A stretch of DNA of 64,000 bases from Amyelois transitella. Taxonomy: Eukaryota > Arthropoda > Insecta > Lepidoptera > Pyralidae. A model generated the notes under the pieces. The model did no database searches. It saw nothing but the letters and a program-made list of their open reading frames with translations, and was not told where the DNA came from. The position numbers and the translations under genes were made by a program. Each line of letters begins with the position of its first letter. Positions within the stretch are counted from its first letter, which is position 1. The stretch covers positions 7,254,001 to 7,318,000 of the forward strand of contig NC_083527.1 of assembly GCF_032362555.1 (NCBI RefSeq), given 5' to 3'. Positions 55,801 through 64,000 of this stretch are shown here, piece by piece.

Positions 55801-57229
55801 TTCTATAATGTTATACATCATGGCGTCGACTTTACTGAGCAATAGGTTGTTGGGGGGAGATTTATCTTCTTCCTCGGGTAAGTTAAGTAAGGTTGACCCA
55901 GCCATGTAGAACTGACATCTGGAAATAAGGTAATCTAAAAATTTTTTGGCAAACGTTCAGGTCAAGAGTACCCGAAACCGCCGAGCTTGCATGAAGAGAG
56001 TTATGAATGTGGATGAAGCGAAGGAAGTGTGCAGAGATCGTGGCAAGTGGTAAGATGCAGTCTCTGCCTACCCCTCCGGGAAAAAGGCGTGATTTTATGT
56101 ATGTATGTAATCTACAAAATCTGACCGCGTCTGACCTTTTACAGGGAACATTACTCGCGTGCATGGTAAATTTTTTAAACAAGGCTCTTAAATTTTTTTT
56201 AGGTCTTTGCTCACTTTAGAATTTCTAGATAGTTACCTGAAGGTCTATTTTATCAAAATCGGTATAGTAGGTATTAAGTTTGTTCCTAAAAACAAAACTT
56301 TTGTATTATATTTGTATAGAAGTTTATCGGTCTGGTTGCGATGTTAAACATAGTGTGTTTTAGCACTTTCACATGCAGATTTTGAAAGCCTATCAATAGG
56401 ATTTTGAAACCTTTTTTGAATCTCAATTCTATTATTAAGCCAAACAGCTGAACATTGCCTATCAGTCTTAACAAGACTGTTAACTCTGTCTACCTCGCAA
56501 GGGATATAGACGTGACTATATGTATGTATGTATATTACTTAGGTGTTTCCAAAGGTATGCAGTCATGTTTGAAGCAGACTCGGCATTCCTCCTCTGTGTA
56601 CCTGCGGTATATGGACATTTGCTTTGTGTAATAGAAACCATTTTCTGATGCGTGGGTTGCTGAAAAAAATTTCGAAGTCAGTGTAATAATAAAAAGAATC
56701 AAGGGGCAGGATGAGCGAAGCGAAGCGCAAAGACACTACCTATATTTTCTTAAAATATAGGTATCGACATTATTTGAGTAATGGGCTAGCAACGTGTCAC
56801 TATTTGAATCTCAATTCATCTGAACGTGGCCTTTTTTTTTGTTATTGAAGGGGAAATCCTTTTTACGGGCAACTCCCCGGGTCTTCACCCAGACGTGATT
56901 GTATTATGTAATCTTGATCTCTATTAAGCCACACAGCTGAACGTGGCCAAACAGTCTCAAAAAGACTGACTGTGTCTTTTTGAGACTGTTTCCTTTGTCT
57001 ACCCCGCAAGGGATATAGACGTCATTATATGTATGTATGCATGTAATCCGTTAGATGGCGCTGATTTCAAACCTAGTTTAACCCACCGTTGGCAAAACAA
57101 ACCAAGTTATAACCTCAAAGTTGTCAAAATGAACAATGTGGATTGTTTTATAGAATTTAAGAAGTCACAACACTCACCGGACGCGCCGTAAATGCCGCAG
57201 AGGCACAGACAAACATACAAACTCGACAT
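49833..57229 (-). CDS. Gene C: secreted cysteine-module / helical pro-protein, paralogue of gene B
   Basis: Coding exons, in order: 57229-57178, 56659-56539, 55918-55797, 55025-54963, 54560-54426, 53074-52937, 52220-51897, 51633-50188, 50020-49833. All junctions are GT-AG and in phase, giving 862 residues. Signal peptide 1-17 (MSSLYVCLCLCGIYGAS); a short module C43-x2-C46-x4-C51-x7-C59; an eight-Cys module C107, 117, 123, 126, 129, 131, 138, 143 matching gene B Cys for Cys within one residue of spacing; furin-type RTKR|S at 172-176; a polar region; a 482-codon helical Lys-rich exon (with RRSG, RIRRS); a strongly basic 62-residue tail. Exon 7 begins KKTKSTRG as gene B exon 44890 begins FKKKTRDD. 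Fast divergence outside the cysteines. Function unknown; secretion and processing are inferred. Confidence 0.85.
51690..51860 (+). repeat. F1 SINE-like repeat, diverged (gene C intron)
   Basis: Antisense to gene C; head block 'aataggaccactccatttct' to 'gactgatggctctgtct', tail lost. Confidence 0.75.
52625..52890. repeat. F1 piece (+) and F2 tail (-)
   Basis: 52625-52740 is a diverged F1 3' half; 52745-52890 is an inverted RTE tail starting (TACA)n. Just past gene C exon 53074-52937. Confidence 0.8.
53105..53315 (+). repeat. Interspersed repeat, family R7
   Basis: Best copy: 'gttgacgttattgaagaaaa' to 'gaataaaaattttgaatttg'. Confidence 0.8.
53398..54088. repeat. F1 / SINE-B chimera followed by SINE-A
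   Basis: F1 (53398-53620, +) switches at 'ctaccccgcaag' into the middle of SINE-B (53621-53805, +); SINE-A follows inverted (53866-54086). Confidence 0.85.
54159..54415 (+). repeat. F1 SINE-like repeat
   Basis: Complete; its tail ends ~10 bases from gene C exon 54560-54426 (beside the donor on the minus strand). Confidence 0.9.
54656..54882. repeat. Two F1 halves head to head
   Basis: A + 5' half (54656-54785) abuts a - 5' half (54786-54882). Further F1 pieces at 55185-55375 (-) and 55375-55525. Confidence 0.8.
55561..55782 (-). repeat. tRNA-derived SINE-A
   Basis: Inverted; ~13 bases of the tRNA-like head are deleted, so the A box is lost. Ends 15 bases from gene C exon 55918-55797. Confidence 0.9.
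55955..56110 (+). repeat. F2: RTE-like LINE 3' end
   Basis: Antisense to gene C, in intron 2. F1 pieces at 56400-56530 (+) and, interrupted, 56770-57040 (+) lie further right. Confidence 0.85.
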
Positions 57230-57291
57230 ACCGGCGATAACTGTTCCGGAGTCGGGTCCGAGTGGCGCGTGTTTTGGAAAAAAGCGAAACA

Positions 57292-57305
57292 GGGACGGAC
57301 TTAGG
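57292..57305 (-). promoter_or_regulatory. Shared 14-base promoter motif, gene C
   Basis: Minus strand reads CCTAAGTCCGTCCC, 63-76 bases before the gene C ATG; identical to gene B. Confidence 0.7.
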
Positions 57306-57397
57306 ATACTTTAGAATGTAATGTATGTGGGTGAATCTTGAGATTCGGCGTCAGTTGATTCCCCTGGCGAAATTTTTTTTTAGTATTGGATGCTAAA

Positions 57398-57598
57398 TCC
57401 TACTACTATTATAAAGGCGAAAGTTTGTATGGATGTTTGTTACTCTTTCACGCAAAAACTACTGAACCGATTACCATGAAATTTGGTATGTAGGTAGCTG
57501 AAGACCCAGAATAACACATAGGCTACTTTTTATCCCAGAGTTCCCGCGGGATTGATAGGGTTTCCATGCGGACGAAGTCGCGGGCGGCCTCTAGTTGT
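57398..57598 (-). repeat. Interspersed repeat, family R6
   Basis: Inverted full copy, ending 'gtcgcgggcggcctctagtt'. Confidence 0.88.
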
Positions 57599-57599
57599 A

Positions 57600-58986
57600 C
57601 ATAATTACTATCATGCCTCAATTAGATCATACATATTAGTAGCTTAAAAAATATATTTTGGTTCATGATTTTAATTCTGCGGGTAGTTTATGTCGCCGGG
57701 CAACGTAAATTGCGCCTCTCAAGATTTACCCATGTATGTGTGCTAGCTAGTTGCAAGAGGAATCCCAAGTTCATAAGCCTATACCTTAGTCGCCTTTTAC
57801 GATATCCATGGGAAAGATATGGCGCGTCTAAACACAGCCGCCCAATCTCGTGACTGACTGTGCCTACCTCGTTAGGTTTTGAAGAGTTATATATATACAT
57901 TTTTAAATAAGTGTTTCCCCGTTTCATCGGTATTTTCCTTAGAAAAGAATAGATTTATTTTCAAAATTGTATACAAGTTATCACTTGTTGACGTCACATG
58001 ATTTAAATCTAATTATATCTAGCGCTTCCAAAGCGCATTTGTAGAAGTAGCAGCGGAACGAACTACACTGCAGCATTTTCACTGGACGTCAATTTACAAA
58101 TATTAAGAGATCGCTCTTAAATCTAAATTGTAGACGAATACACTACACATTGTCTATATATATATATATATATAAAAAAGGCAGTGAATTAGGAAAAATT
58201 TCTGATAAACCATGTTTTTTTTATATCATATACAGAGGTTAATTGGATTGCATTAAGAGGAAACAGACTTCGTCAGTTAAAAATGATTTTATTCTAAGTA
58301 TAGAGTCACAGGACAAATGGTCAGGTCAAGAGTACTTACCCGAAATCGAGGAGCTTGCACGAAGCGACTTATCAATGTGGACGGAGCGAAAGTATGCAGG
58401 GATTGTGGCAACTGGAAGGATGTAGTTTCTGTCCACCGCTCCGGGAAAGAGTCGTGATTTTATGTATGTATATAAAGTAGAGCGTCAGTGGTCGAATCGG
58501 TATTATCGAATGCTTAGTTAAAACGCGGTTGGTACCGGTTCGAATCCCACTGCGGCCATGTACCAATGACTATTTTCGAAGTTAGTACATTAGTTTGATA
58601 ACTAACCGATGCTCTTGCGGTGAGGGAAAATATCGTGAGGAAACCTGTACATTCAGGCAACTGTATGTGCAACTAAATGATCCAATACGCTTATGGTTAA
58701 AGTTATGGAGGTCAGACGGGTGTCGTTTCGCGTAAAAACCTGACTCACCCAATCCAGGATCCATGGTCAAGCGTTCACCCCGGACTCCTCTCCAATTCGG
58801 TGAGGATGCAACCGGAACTAAATACAGGAAGAAGAACAAGCATAGAGTTGTATGTAAATGAAAAAAAAGTCATGAAAATAGAATAGAATAGATTTATTTT
58901 CAAAATTGGAAACAAGGTATCACTTATTGACGTCACATAACTTAAATCTAATTATAACTATAGTGTAAAAGAAAAAAAAACGAGAT
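57600..58986. other. Gene C / gene D intergenic, repeats only
   Basis: F1 piece 57740-57810 (-), R7 piece 57950-58100, (TA)n at 58157-58174, diverged F2 tail 58315-58475, SINE-B 58480-58850, then an LTR/LINE-like AT stretch. Confidence 0.6.
58480..58850 (+). repeat. SINE-B, longest copy
   Basis: tRNA-like head 'agcgtcagtggtcgaatcgg', B box GGTTCGAATCCC (58537-58548), body, and end 'ggatgcaaccggaactaaat'. Confidence 0.82.
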
Positions 58987-59000
58987 CCTAAGTACGTCCC
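58987..59000 (+). promoter_or_regulatory. Shared 14-base promoter motif, gene D
   Basis: CCTAAGTACGTCCC, one base from the gene B/C motif, 81-94 bases before the gene D ATG. An initiator-like TCAGTT lies at 59066-59071. Confidence 0.65.
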
Positions 59001-59080
59001 AGCGTTCTTAAACGTGATTTTTTCATTGTTTGTAAACAGTTTCTGCGGCGGCTCGCGTTTTACATTCAGTTGGTTCAGCG

Positions 59081-62000
59081 ATGTTGTTCCTGCTGCTCCT
59101 GTACCTTGCTTCCCAAAGCTGGGCGAAAGGTTTGTGGGAATCTTTCAAGAATTATTTTATTTATGGTGAGGAGTTAACATAGATTTGTAGATACTAACTG
59201 TTTGTGACTTCTGTCTTTTAATATGATGTTGTGCTACCCTGGTGGCGATTAAATATTTGTGAAAAACTGATCAAGGGAAAAGCCGAGCGTCGATGGTCTT
59301 AATCGTACCTGGGTTATGAATGAATGAATGAAAATTTATTAAAAAACCAACAGACCTGAAAAGACTGTTATAACTCCTTTAGCTTAGTATGGCTTAATGA
59401 TGGAATTGAGATTCAAATAACGACATGTAGCTAGCCCATCGCCTACAACAAGAATCCCAAGTTTATTAGCATTTCCCTCAGTCGCCTTTTACTATAACCT
59501 TGGGAAAAAATATGGAGCAGACCTATTCTACACAGCACTATAACAGGAATTCCCGAAATTCAGCGAAATCTATACGCCACAAGTTACAAAAATAAAAAAT
59601 AAAAATCACGCGACGCTATCAGTCAAAACAGCGAAAAACCTAAATCGCGCAAGCAAAGATTTCACGGATTGGAGCTATATATACAACTTCCGACACAACA
59701 TCGTCTGTCGCGCGGTTCCCCAGGCGTCACACCTAGCCTGGCGGAAGATCTTCCCTTTGGTGGCGGTCGAGCCGAATCATCGCTCCCGAATGAGATTTAT
59801 AGTTGAACATAGTAGTAGCATTTACAAGAATACTTATTTATTGCATCTGAATGCAAGTCCTAGTATACAACCCTTTGGTTTACGGAGGTCAGAAGTCAGT
59901 CATTCTTTGCGGAAACTAGTCTTTCTCATTCTAACATAATATTACGCTAATATTTTTATAGACTTACGTTTGCTTGCCTATTTTAGTGAGCTTTTAAATT
60001 TATTTAATTGTGTGATAATTTTTAATGATAAACACAAATAGTACTCTATGTTCTTATCAGACTAACTATTACAGTGTAACTATTACTTATTACCTATACT
60101 AATATTATAAAGCTGAAGAGTTTGTTTGTTGGAACGCGCTAATCTCAGGAACTGCTGGTTCGAATTGAAAAATTCTTTTTGCGTTGAATAGACCATTTAT
60201 CGAGGAAGGCTTTAGGCTATATAACATCACGCTGCAACTATAAGGAGCAAAGAAATAATGGAAAATGTGAAAAAAAAAACAGGGAAAATTATTCATCCTT
60301 GAGGACTTCAATAATGCCCAAAATAACTATTCCACGCCGAAGTTGCGGGCACAGCTAGTAATTTATAAATTGCGTAGTCACAGTTTTATTACAAAATAAT
60401 TATCACACCTCTTTCCCATAGGAAAGGCAGACCCTCATCAATTTAAAATTTCTAGAACAAATAATTTAAAACGGTCTATCATCATTACAATAAATCTGTG
60501 ATTGTGTGATTATTAATGTTTGAAAATGTAACCACGGCCGGTTAATCCTGTCAAATCGTCAGGAAAAAATGGCGTATGTTCGCGGTTATTCCTAAGTATA
60601 TGCAGACATTGATTTATCTTTTATTAATTACGAGTATTATGTATTCCCGTGTGCCAAATTTCATCAAAATCAAGTATATTTTGCATGAATGAGTTACAAA
60701 CATACATTCCTAAAAATTTTCGCATTTATAATATTAGTAAGAAGTAGTTTGCCGGAACCACAGGGCACCAATAGAAAAAAGAATACGACCACACCGTCTC
60801 TTTGCCATGGATGTCGTAAAAGGCGACTAAGGAATAGGCTTATAAACTAGAGATTCTTCTTTTAGGCGATGGGCTAGCAACCTGTTACTATTTGAATCTC
60901 AATTCTATCATATTATGCAAATAAAAGTTTGAATTTGAATTTTGAATTTGAAAATCTTAAAGCCAATTAGCTGAACGTGGCCTATCAGTATTTTCAAGAC
61001 TGTTGGCTCTGTCTACCCCGCAAGGGATATAGACGTGATTATATTTATGTATGTTCCTTCTAAGGGGCAACAACTAGAAGACATATCATTAGTTCATTCA
61101 ATCTCATTTCCTGGTGCTCAACTTTCGTTCACAATTTTGTTTAGAAAACATTTAGTCTCAAAAATTAAGCGGAGTAAGACCATGTTTCAAAACAGTTTAC
61201 TTTTGGCGTCCTCCGCCGTTACATTGAAGAGAAAGTTCAAACACACACACATACATACATAAATCACGCCTCTTTCCCGGAGGGGTAGGCAGAGACTACG
61301 TCTTTCTTCATGCAAGCTCGTTTGATTAATCTTATATTATCTTACTCATCGTCAATGTTTCATCTGAAAAATGTTTTTATGTGAGATGTAGGTATTTATT
61401 TTCGTACAACTTATTAAAATTCATTCATTATTGTTATAAAAAACAATTTAATCATTATTATGGGACACTTCATATCACTATCATTCATATTTCACAACAT
61501 TGGTTGACGGCAAATAAATTATTTAAAACTAAATTTACTGCCGCTTTCAAAGCGGCAGTGCAAAGGAAGCGGAACAAACTGCAATGTAGCATTTTATTCA
61601 ACAACTTCAACTTCTCAACAATCCAAACAGAATAGAAATGTGATTATTAGTAGTAGTCGGTTTAGTAGTAGTAGTTTAACTTCAGATTATGTAGTTTATT
61701 CGCTAGTTTTTTATTATCTGTAGTTTAGACTTTACCTATATTGCTTAATTAATTAATTATTTATAAATAATGGTTGACCATCTTGTTTTCAGACCTGTAA
61801 TCATGAAATTTGAAAAGACTTGTGGGAAAACTATATAAACCTAATAAAAAAAGCAATTTAAATGTTTGTTTAAAAAATAATGTTAATTAAATTAATTAAT
61901 ACAGGCATTAAACGCGCACGTAATGTATCCTAATTTTATCTTGAACATCAACTATTTCTTATCAGTAAGATATTGCTTATTTAAAAATGTTTGTGAGTCC

Positions 62001-63978
62001 TTTCAGGCAACTAAGGGATAGGCTTATAAACTTGGGATTCTTCTTTTAAGCAATGGGCTAGCAACCTTTTACCATTTCAATCTCCATTCTATCATTAAGC
62101 CAAATAGCTGAACGTGGCCATTTAGTCTTCAAGATAGTTGGCTCTGTCTACCCCGCATGGGATATAGACATGACCATATGTATGTATGTATGTATAATAG
62201 ATTTAACTCTTTCAGATGTGCCCCACGATACGAACTACAGGTTGCAGAACATCTCTTCATGCCCTGAAACCGGTTATTTCTTCAGAAGAGAGCCAAGCGT
62301 GAACACTCTTCTTGGACATTGCTACCTCTGCTTCTGTCAGAACGACAGAACTGCTGTGTGCTGGCGGAGGGATAATAAGAAGTGCGACGTACAACATTAC
62401 AAGCATAACACCACTGTTGTTAAGAAGTAGGTTTATTTTTTATAAGCGTCGCGTCCCGGCTGCGCACAGGCAGTTATGATTATTATTTATACATTACTAG
62501 CTGTATCGCTAACGTTGTTTTGCCATATAAATAGTTTTGAAGTAATTTCTAGTTGAAAAAACAATGAAAAAGGGTGGACAACACTTATCACTAAGGGGTA
62601 TGAAAAATAGATGTTGGCGGATTCTCAGACCTACTCAATGTGCTCACAAAATTTCATGAGAATCAGTCAAGCCGTTTCGGAGGAGTACGGGAACGAACAT
62701 TGTGACACGAGAATTTTATATATAAGATGAACCTACCTCAGAAAACACTCTTTCTAACATAACAAACAGGAATAAAATCCGTGTGGTTTCCGGCAACTTT
62801 AGAATAAAAATACTCCCATATCTTTCCCATGGATGTCGAAAAAGGAGACTAAGGGATAACATTTGCTTATGGACTTAGGATTTCTCTTGTAGGCGATGGG
62901 CTAGCAACTTGTCAATATGTAAATCTCAATTCCATCATCAAGCCACAAAGCTGAACGTGGCCTTTCATTCTTTTAAAGATTGTTAACTCTGTCTATATGT
63001 GACTTTATATATGTATGTACATATGTGTACAAAATCCGTGTACAACTTTCCGATTTAGATTACCGAGATCATACATACAGACAGACAACGTATAACAAGG
63101 GGAGTTTATAGTATAATATGTCGTGATAATAAGGGATTTCGTTAAGGGATTTTCGTTACACGTGAGCTCCTCTCACACTGAAAATCCCGTCATTTGTTTG
63201 TTTTTGTAGAAATTTTGGAAAATCTTGTCTAAGTGCATGCATGCCATTCAAATTGGCAATGCTGCCAGCCTTCTAGGCACACTCCCGCATGTTGATGCTA
63301 TGCAGGGACTGTACAATTTATAAATTAAATTTTAGTTTGTAGTCATCTTTTTTCTTTATTTTTATAAGTAGTTTTAGTTTTAAATTAATTAGTTTGTAAA
63401 AGTATCTATTTTCTTTCTTTTTATAAGTAGTTTTAGCTTTAGTTTTAATTTGATTTAATTATAATATTTATTATAAATATCAGAAAAGTGCTACACCACT
63501 TTGGAAACCTAACATTTAAATCTCTAGCTTGACCACTTATTGACCCCACCATGCCATTTAAATATCTAACTAGACCACTAAGGAAAATGATATGCCATTT
63601 AAACCTTTAGCTGGACCACTTATTGACCCTACCATGCCACTTAAATCTCTAGTTGCAGTTTGGGCTGTGCTTTTTATATCAGTCAATAAGTTAGTGGCTT
63701 TTTTAAAATATTTAGACTAGCTACAAGAATTTTGATGGGAAATTTAAAAATTATATTTTTTAAATTTCTATTTGGGAATTTTACTTTATATAAATTAGGT
63801 ACTATTTACTTTAACTACTTCTGAATGTGTATATTGTTGTACCAAATTTGATTGAGGACTAGTAAGATTAGCGTTTATTCGGTACATAAGGTTTTTTTTT
63901 ATGTTTTCAGGGAAAATAGAGTGAGAAGAAGTCCTCTTGGTCTTGGTGATATATTTTTTAAGGACGCAGCGAGGGAAG
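59081..63978 (+). CDS. Gene D: third member of the cysteine-module family, partial
   Basis: Coding exons 59081-59129 (signal peptide MLFLLLLYLASQSWAK), 62216-62426 and 63911-63978, with in-phase junctions; the last ends in phase 1 at a GTTTGT donor, so the gene continues to the right of the window. One module: C32, C52-x2-C55-x-C57, C65, C73, the same pattern as gene B modules 1 and 2. It is followed by the furin-type site RVRR|S (90-94) and then SPLGLGDIFFKDAAREG. The first donor (GTTTGT) is weak but the same type is used in gene C exon 53074-52937. Whether it has a helical region like B and C cannot be seen here. Confidence 0.65.
59350..59530 (-). repeat. F1 SINE-like repeat, diverged (gene D intron 1)
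   Basis: Inverted; preceded by a stub of the SINE-B head (59284-59310). Confidence 0.75.
59663..59773 (+). repeat. 111-base repeat shared with gene B intron 1
   Basis: Near-identical to 36727-36834. Confidence 0.8.
60100..60357 (-). repeat. Interspersed repeat, family R5
   Basis: Inverted full copy, ending 'gaagttgcgggcacagctag'; closest to the copy at 7-268. Confidence 0.9.
60748..61055 (+). repeat. F1 SINE-like repeat with a 40-base insert
   Basis: Complete copy interrupted at 60914-60960 by 'gcaaataaaagtttgaattt'-type sequence. Confidence 0.88.
61250..61640 (-). repeat. F2 tail and R7 copy
   Basis: 61250-61320: inverted RTE tail behind a CACACATACATACATA run. 61470-61640: inverted R7. 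Confidence 0.75.
62005..62196 (+). repeat. F1 SINE-like repeat, 3' part
   Basis: Tail (TATG)n ends 20 bases before the acceptor of gene D exon 62216-62426. Confidence 0.85.
62500..62732 (+). repeat. LINE 3'-end-like repeat
   Basis: Contains 'aaaatttcatgagaatcagt' and 'gccgtttcggaggagtacgg', a block common at the ends of insect non-LTR elements. Confidence 0.6.
62778..63015 (+). repeat. F1 SINE-like repeat, diverged
   Basis: Head 'tccgtgtggtttccggcaac' to TATATGTATGTA, gene D intron 2. Confidence 0.82.
63232..63323 (+). pseudogene. C-terminal remnant of a LINE protein
   Basis: Frame reads AIQIGNAASLLGTLPHVDAM then GLYNL and TAA, resembling the GNAA..LGTLP.. ending of R1/Jockey-like polyproteins. 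Confidence 0.55.
63500..63656 (+). repeat. Short tandem array, ~50-base units
   Basis: About three to four imperfect units built on 'atgccatttaaa' and 'ctagaccactta..gaccc' in gene D intron 2. Confidence 0.75.
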
Positions 63979-64000
63979 GTTTGTTTAAAAATAACATACA

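Overview
The window is AT-rich nuclear DNA of an insect, almost certainly a moth or butterfly. It has short exons split by repeat-filled introns, insect-type gene products, and several repeat families of the kind common in Lepidoptera. No bacterial, viral or CRISPR feature is visible.

Layout, left to right. A degenerate Kazal-type secreted protein (last exon 1449-1831, +). First two exons of an XK-related membrane protein (3601-2936, -), running out to the left and divergent from a complete Syntaxin-16 gene (4544-8069, +). A repeat-rich gap. UBE2C, the APC/C ubiquitin-conjugating enzyme (13137-12525, -). A small unrecognised secreted-peptide gene (13865-18991, +), whose first intron appears to hold the complete SDE2 gene (15826-16551, +) and a decayed THAP-domain DNA transposon broken by a young tRNA-SINE. 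A repeat desert. A complete seven-coding-exon GT31 beta-1,3-galactosyltransferase-type gene (26013-32721, +).

The right 28 kb is the most novel part: three related genes of a family I do not recognise. Gene B (35729-49398, +) and gene C (57229-49833, -) converge tail to tail; gene D (59081 to beyond the window, +) starts back to back with C. Each begins with a signal-peptide exon ending in phase 1, followed by cysteine modules with a CxxC or CxxCxC core (pacifastin/VWC-like spacing, no exact family match), then furin-type sites. B and C continue into long Lys/Asn-rich helical regions in one giant exon and a short basic last exon. All three promoters carry the same 14-base motif, CCTAAGT(C/A)CGTCCC, about 60-115 bases before the ATG, so they are probably co-regulated. 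The products look like secreted pro-proteins; their role is unknown.

Mobile DNA fills most of the rest: roughly 45-50 copies or pieces of a ~280-base SINE-like repeat ('F1') ending in (TATG)n, many 3' ends of an RTE-like LINE ('F2') with the same tail, two tRNA-derived SINE families ('SINE-A', 'SINE-B'), several other interspersed families, and a 2.8-kb hAT-like DNA transposon (41883-44691) with matching terminal repeats, an 8-base target duplication and a transposase frame broken by one stop. Several insertions sit exactly at gene landmarks: two stop codons and one splice acceptor.
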